Assembly: GCF_000834655.1 (NCBI RefSeq)
Contig: NZ_JXQQ01000041.1
Location: forward strand, 1-64,000
Length of the DNA stretch: 64,000 nt
Reading direction: 5' to 3'
From: Variovorax paradoxus
Lineage (GTDB): Bacteria; Pseudomonadota; Gammaproteobacteria; Burkholderiales; Burkholderiaceae_C
Shown piece after piece: positions 61,308 to 64,000 of the stretch. How positions within the stretch are numbered: position 1 is the stretch's first letter; the number at the start of each line of letters is the position of its first letter. The notes beneath the pieces are model-generated. The model did not search any database, had not been told where the DNA came from, and saw only the letters and a list, made by a program, of their open reading frames with translations. The translations under genes were made by a program, and so were the position numbers.

Positions 61308-61349
61308 CCTTGTTTGGTTGAACAAGGACCTCGTCTTCAAAGGACTGCC

Positions 61350-62594
61350 ATGTACCAACGCAATATCCTGGTCGAACAGACCGACCCCGAGATCTGGGCC
61401 GCAATTCAAGCCGAAAACGCGCGCCAGGAACACCACATCGAGCTGATCGCCAGCGAGAACTACGCCTCGCCGGCCGTCATGGCCGCCCAAGGCTCGCAGC
61501 TCACCAACAAGTACGCCGAAGGCTATCCAGGCAAGCGCTACTACGGCGGCTGCGAGCACGTCGACGTGGCCGAGCAACTGGCCATCGACCGCGTCAAGCA
61601 GATCTTCGGCGCGGACGCCGCCAACGTGCAGCCGCATTGCGGCGCCTCGGCCAATGAAGCCGTGCTGCTGGCCTTCCTCAAGCCCGGCGACACCATCATG
61701 GGCATGAGCTTGGCCGAAGGCGGCCACCTGACCCACGGCATGCCCCTGAACATGAGCGGCAAGTGGTTCAACGTGGTGAGCTACGGCCTGGACGCCAACG
61801 AAGCCATCGACTACGACGCGATGGAACGCAAGGCGCACGAGCACATGCCCAAGCTGATCATCGCGGGCGCCTCGGCCTACTCGCTGCGCATCGACTTCGA
61901 GCGCTTCGCCAAGGTGGCAAAGGACGTGGGCGCGATCTTCATGGTCGACATCGCCCACTACGCCGGCCTCGTGGCCGCGGGCGTGTATCCCAACCCGGTG
62001 CCGCACGCCGACATCGTGACCTCCACCACCCACAAGAGCCTGCGCGGCCCGCGCGGCGGCATCATCCTGATGAAGGCGCAGCACGAGAAAGCCATCAACA
62101 GCGCGATCTTCCCGGGCCTGCAAGGCGGTCCGCTGATGCACGTGATCGCCGCCAAGGCCGTTGCGTTCAAGGAAGCCATGACGCCCGAGTTCAAGGCCTA
62201 CCAGCAACAGGTGGTCAAGAACGCCCAGATCGTGGCCGACACCCTCACCGAGCGCGGCCTGCGCATCGTGAGCGGGCGCACCGAAAGCCACGTCATGCTG
62301 GTCGACCTTCGCTCCAAGGGCATCACCGGCAAGGAAGCCGAAGCCGTGCTGGGCAGCGCCCACATGACGATTAACAAGAACGCGATTCCGAACGACCCGG
62401 AAAAGCCGATGGTCACCAGCGGCGTGCGCATCGGCACCCCGGCCATGACCACCCGCGGTTTCAAGGACGAAGAGGCCCGCCTCACCGCGAACCTGGTTGC
62501 CGACGTGCTCGAGAACCCGCGCGACGCTGCGAACATCGACGCGGTGCGCGCCAAGGTGCACGCGCTGACGAGCCGCTTCCCTGTCTACCGCTGA
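61350..62594 (+). CDS. glyA: Serine hydroxymethyltransferase GlyA
   Basis: A 414-residue PLP enzyme converting serine and THF to glycine and 5,10-methylene-THF. The Schiff-base lysine is in TTHKSLRGPRGG (Lys229). The N-terminal ELIASENYASPAV and YYGGCEHVD segments are standard. AAGGA lies about 6 nt before the ATG at 61350. It is controlled by the upstream ZTP riboswitch and is followed by nrdR after 21 bp. Confidence 0.97.
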   Translation: MYQRNILVEQTDPEIWAAIQAENARQEHHIELIASENYASPAVMAAQGSQLTNKYAEGYPGKRYYGGCEHVDVAEQLAIDRVKQIFGADAANVQPHCGASANEAVLLAFLKPGDTIMGMSLAEGGHLTHGMPLNMSGKWFNVVSYGLDANEAIDYDAMERKAHEHMPKLIIAGASAYSLRIDFERFAKVAKDVGAIFMVDIAHYAGLVAAGVYPNPVPHADIVTSTTHKSLRGPRGGIILMKAQHEKAINSAIFPGLQGGPLMHVIAAKAVAFKEAMTPEFKAYQQQVVKNAQIVADTLTERGLRIVSGRTESHVMLVDLRSKGITGKEAEAVLGSAHMTINKNAIPNDPEKPMVTSGVRIGTPAMTTRGFKDEEARLTANLVADVLENPRDAANIDAVRAKVHALTSRFPVYR

Positions 62595-62615
62595 TCCAGC
62601 AGGCGAGACGACCGC

Positions 62616-63059
62616 ATGAAGTGCCCTTTTTGCGGTCATCTTGAAACGCAGGTCGTGGAAACCCGCGTTTCGGAAGACGCCGACTTCGTTCGCAGGCGCC
62701 GCCAGTGCAGCGCCTGCGACAAGCGCTTCACCACCTACGAGCGCCCCGACGTCAATTTCCCGGTGGTCGTGAAGAAAGACGGCAGCCGCGCCGACTTCGA
62801 CTCGACGAAGGTGCGCGCCTCGATGATGCTGGCGCTGCGCAAGCGCCCGGTGAGCATCGAGCAGATCGACACCGCCCTCTTGCGCATCGAGCAGAAGCTG
62901 CTGGCCAGCGGCCTGCGCGAAATCGATTCGACCAAGGTCGGCGAACTCGTGATGCGCGAACTCAAGCGCCTGGACAAGGTGGCCTACGTGCGCTTTGCCT
63001 CGGTGTACCGCAGCTTCGAGGACGTGGACGAGTTCAGGCAGTTGCTGCGCGACATCTGA
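62616..63059 (+). CDS. nrdR: Ribonucleotide reductase repressor NrdR
   Basis: A 147-residue zinc-ribbon/ATP-cone repressor of ribonucleotide reductase genes. Zinc Cys residues are 3, 6, 31 and 34 (MKCPFCGH, QCSACDKRF). The ATP cone begins at about residue 49 (VVVKKDGSRADFDSTKVRAS). It is cotranscribed with glyA, a common arrangement. Confidence 0.96.
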   Translation: MKCPFCGHLETQVVETRVSEDADFVRRRRQCSACDKRFTTYERPDVNFPVVVKKDGSRADFDSTKVRASMMLALRKRPVSIEQIDTALLRIEQKLLASGLREIDSTKVGELVMRELKRLDKVAYVRFASVYRSFEDVDEFRQLLRDI

Positions 63060-63096
63060 GCCGACGCTTCCGAGCCAGCAGGCAGGCAGGCGCTCC

Positions 63097-63657
63097 TCAG
63101 GCGCCGCTTTCCCCTCCCCTGGCGCACGCGCCCGAGCCGCAATCGCCGCTCACATCCGGATTGCAGACCTTCGCCCGGCCCGAGGCCGAGACGACGATCG
63201 ACACCCTGCGCCCGGTCTCGGCCTTCAGCGTCAGGCAACCCGCGCTGAAGCCTGCCCGGCTCGTCTGGCGCGAGAAGCCGTTGCCGTCGTAGCGCAAGCC
63301 CTGCGCAAAGCCGCCCCCGAGCGTCGTGTCGACCCTCACGCCCTGGGGCAAGCGCTCGAAACGACGCAGCGTCGTCTGGGACGATTCATCGGCCCCGGTC
63401 CGAACGACCCAACCGGCAGCCCAGTCGCCTCCCGCGACCGCAGCCACCTCCACGGGCCGTGCGCGCTGGATGGCCTCCATGCGCGCGAAGCTCAATGCCG
63501 AATTGAAGCCTTGCGCGGCGGTCGCGAGACGCTGGTTGAGCAGCATGTCGCGAAAGCTCGGCACGCCGAAGCCAGCCAGCACCGCCACGATGACCACGAC
63601 CACCATCAGCTCGATCAGGGTGAAGCCGGCCGAAGCTCCTTTCTCGCAGCCCTTCAT
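63097..63657 (-). CDS. Type IV pilus/general secretion minor pilin (FimT/GspH-like)
   Basis: A 186-residue pseudopilin. The prepilin peptidase site is GFTLIELMVVVVIVAVLAGF with Gly11/Phe12 and the conserved Glu at +5. A GspH/FimT-type C-terminal domain follows. Its ATG overlaps the stop of the upstream pilin gene (ATGA), so the two are cotranslated. It probably belongs to a minor-pilin operon extending right of the window. Confidence 0.9.
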   Translation of the reverse strand: MKGCEKGASAGFTLIELMVVVVIVAVLAGFGVPSFRDMLLNQRLATAAQGFNSALSFARMEAIQRARPVEVAAVAGGDWAAGWVVRTGADESSQTTLRRFERLPQGVRVDTTLGGGFAQGLRYDGNGFSRQTSRAGFSAGCLTLKAETGRRVSIVVSASGRAKVCNPDVSGDCGSGACARGGESGA

Positions 63658-64000
63658 TGCCAGCACCTGCCTGCCTGCGTTCCATCGCAGCCCTTGCCGC
63701 CGGTGCTGTCCACCCAGAGGTTGCCGACCTGCGGATCGGAAAAACCAGCCTTCAGCGTGGCCGTCAGCCGGATGCAACTGTCGAGGGTCGCCTTTCCCTC
63801 GCAGTTGCCGCTCGCCAAGGTGTACTTGCCACCCGCGCCGCCTTCTCCCGAGTCGCCCGCGTAGCGCCGGTATCGCCCTAGCTGTGTGTAGAGGCGCTCC
63901 TGCTCCTGCATCTGCTGCATGAGCGCGGAGCGCCCCTCGCTGCGCCAGCCTTTCCGCACGAAATCCATGTACGACGGATAGGAGATGGCCGCAAGGATTG
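63654..64000 (-). CDS. Type IV pilin-like protein, C-terminal part
   Basis: The frame is open to the window's right edge; the 5' end is missing. The visible part continues a pilin helix (ILAAISYPSYMDFVRKGWRS) and then ALMQQMQEQERLYTQLGRYR, the PilE pattern, with Cys pairs near the C-terminus (GNCEGKATLDSCIRL, GGKGCDGTQAGRCW) consistent with a disulfide-bonded D-loop. It is coupled to the FimT-like gene. Confidence 0.85.
   Translation of the reverse strand, partial: ILAAISYPSYMDFVRKGWRSEGRSALMQQMQEQERLYTQLGRYRRYAGDSGEGGAGGKYTLASGNCEGKATLDSCIRLTATLKAGFSDPQVGNLWVDSTGGKGCDGTQAGRCWQ

Overview
The window is a GC-rich, gene-dense stretch of chromosome from a betaproteobacterium. The gene complement and order (tctCBA/tctDE, accA-tilS-lysC, hpnCDE, liv-type transporters, glyA-nrdR) and a roughly 100-bp intergenic repeat with three copies point to Comamonadaceae, most likely Variovorax or a close relative. 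That assignment is inferred from protein style and gene order, not from a search. I see no prophage, insertion sequence, CRISPR array or rRNA.

Layout. Positions 1-640 hold the start of an RND efflux adaptor gene whose sigma70 promoter is bracketed by two copies of a palindromic operator. Next come a kup potassium transporter (647-2569, minus) and, divergent from it, the squalene-forming operon hpnC-hpnD-hpnE plus a small coupled gene (2640-5945). A LysE exporter, a NIPSNAP protein, a HAD phosphatase and ferrochelatase follow (5958-8923). From 8959 to 17028 (minus) lies a branched-chain-amino-acid-type ABC transporter operon (binding protein, LivG, LivF, LivH, LivM). It carries a secreted PHB depolymerase between the binding protein and LivG, and ends with an alpha/beta hydrolase and a DUF1993 protein. 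An HNH/DUF4272 pair and a sigma54-dependent regulator (17186-20148) precede a TetR-controlled tripartite RND pump (20283-26929).

From 26991 onward there is a Tat-exported hydrolase, a peptidoglycan-binding cysteine-hydrolase-like protein, the tricarboxylate transporter tctCBA divergent from its two-component system tctDE, Hsp15, a PPK2 kinase, small exported proteins, a cytochrome c and an orphan 7TMR histidine kinase (to 39952). A molybdenum hydroxylase (iorAB-like) divergent from a Crp/Fnr regulator follows (40031-43580). Then comes a housekeeping block: tRNA-Ser(GCU), lysC, tilS, accA, a DNA glycosylase, cysS, a TPR protein, two cyclophilins, lpxH, mtfA, a DUF349 protein, a giant AsmA/DUF748 protein, a membrane lytic transglycosylase, glyA under a ZTP riboswitch, and nrdR (43637-63059). 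The window ends inside a type IV pilin-like gene cluster.

Features of most interest: the ZTP riboswitch at glyA; an orphan minus-strand terminator and hairpins in the 600-bp gap upstream of the AsmA gene, which suggest an undescribed small RNA or leader; the doubled operator at the efflux adaptor; the dispersed element placed flush against stop codons; and the PHB depolymerase built into a liv-type transporter operon. No clearly unprecedented multi-gene system was found.
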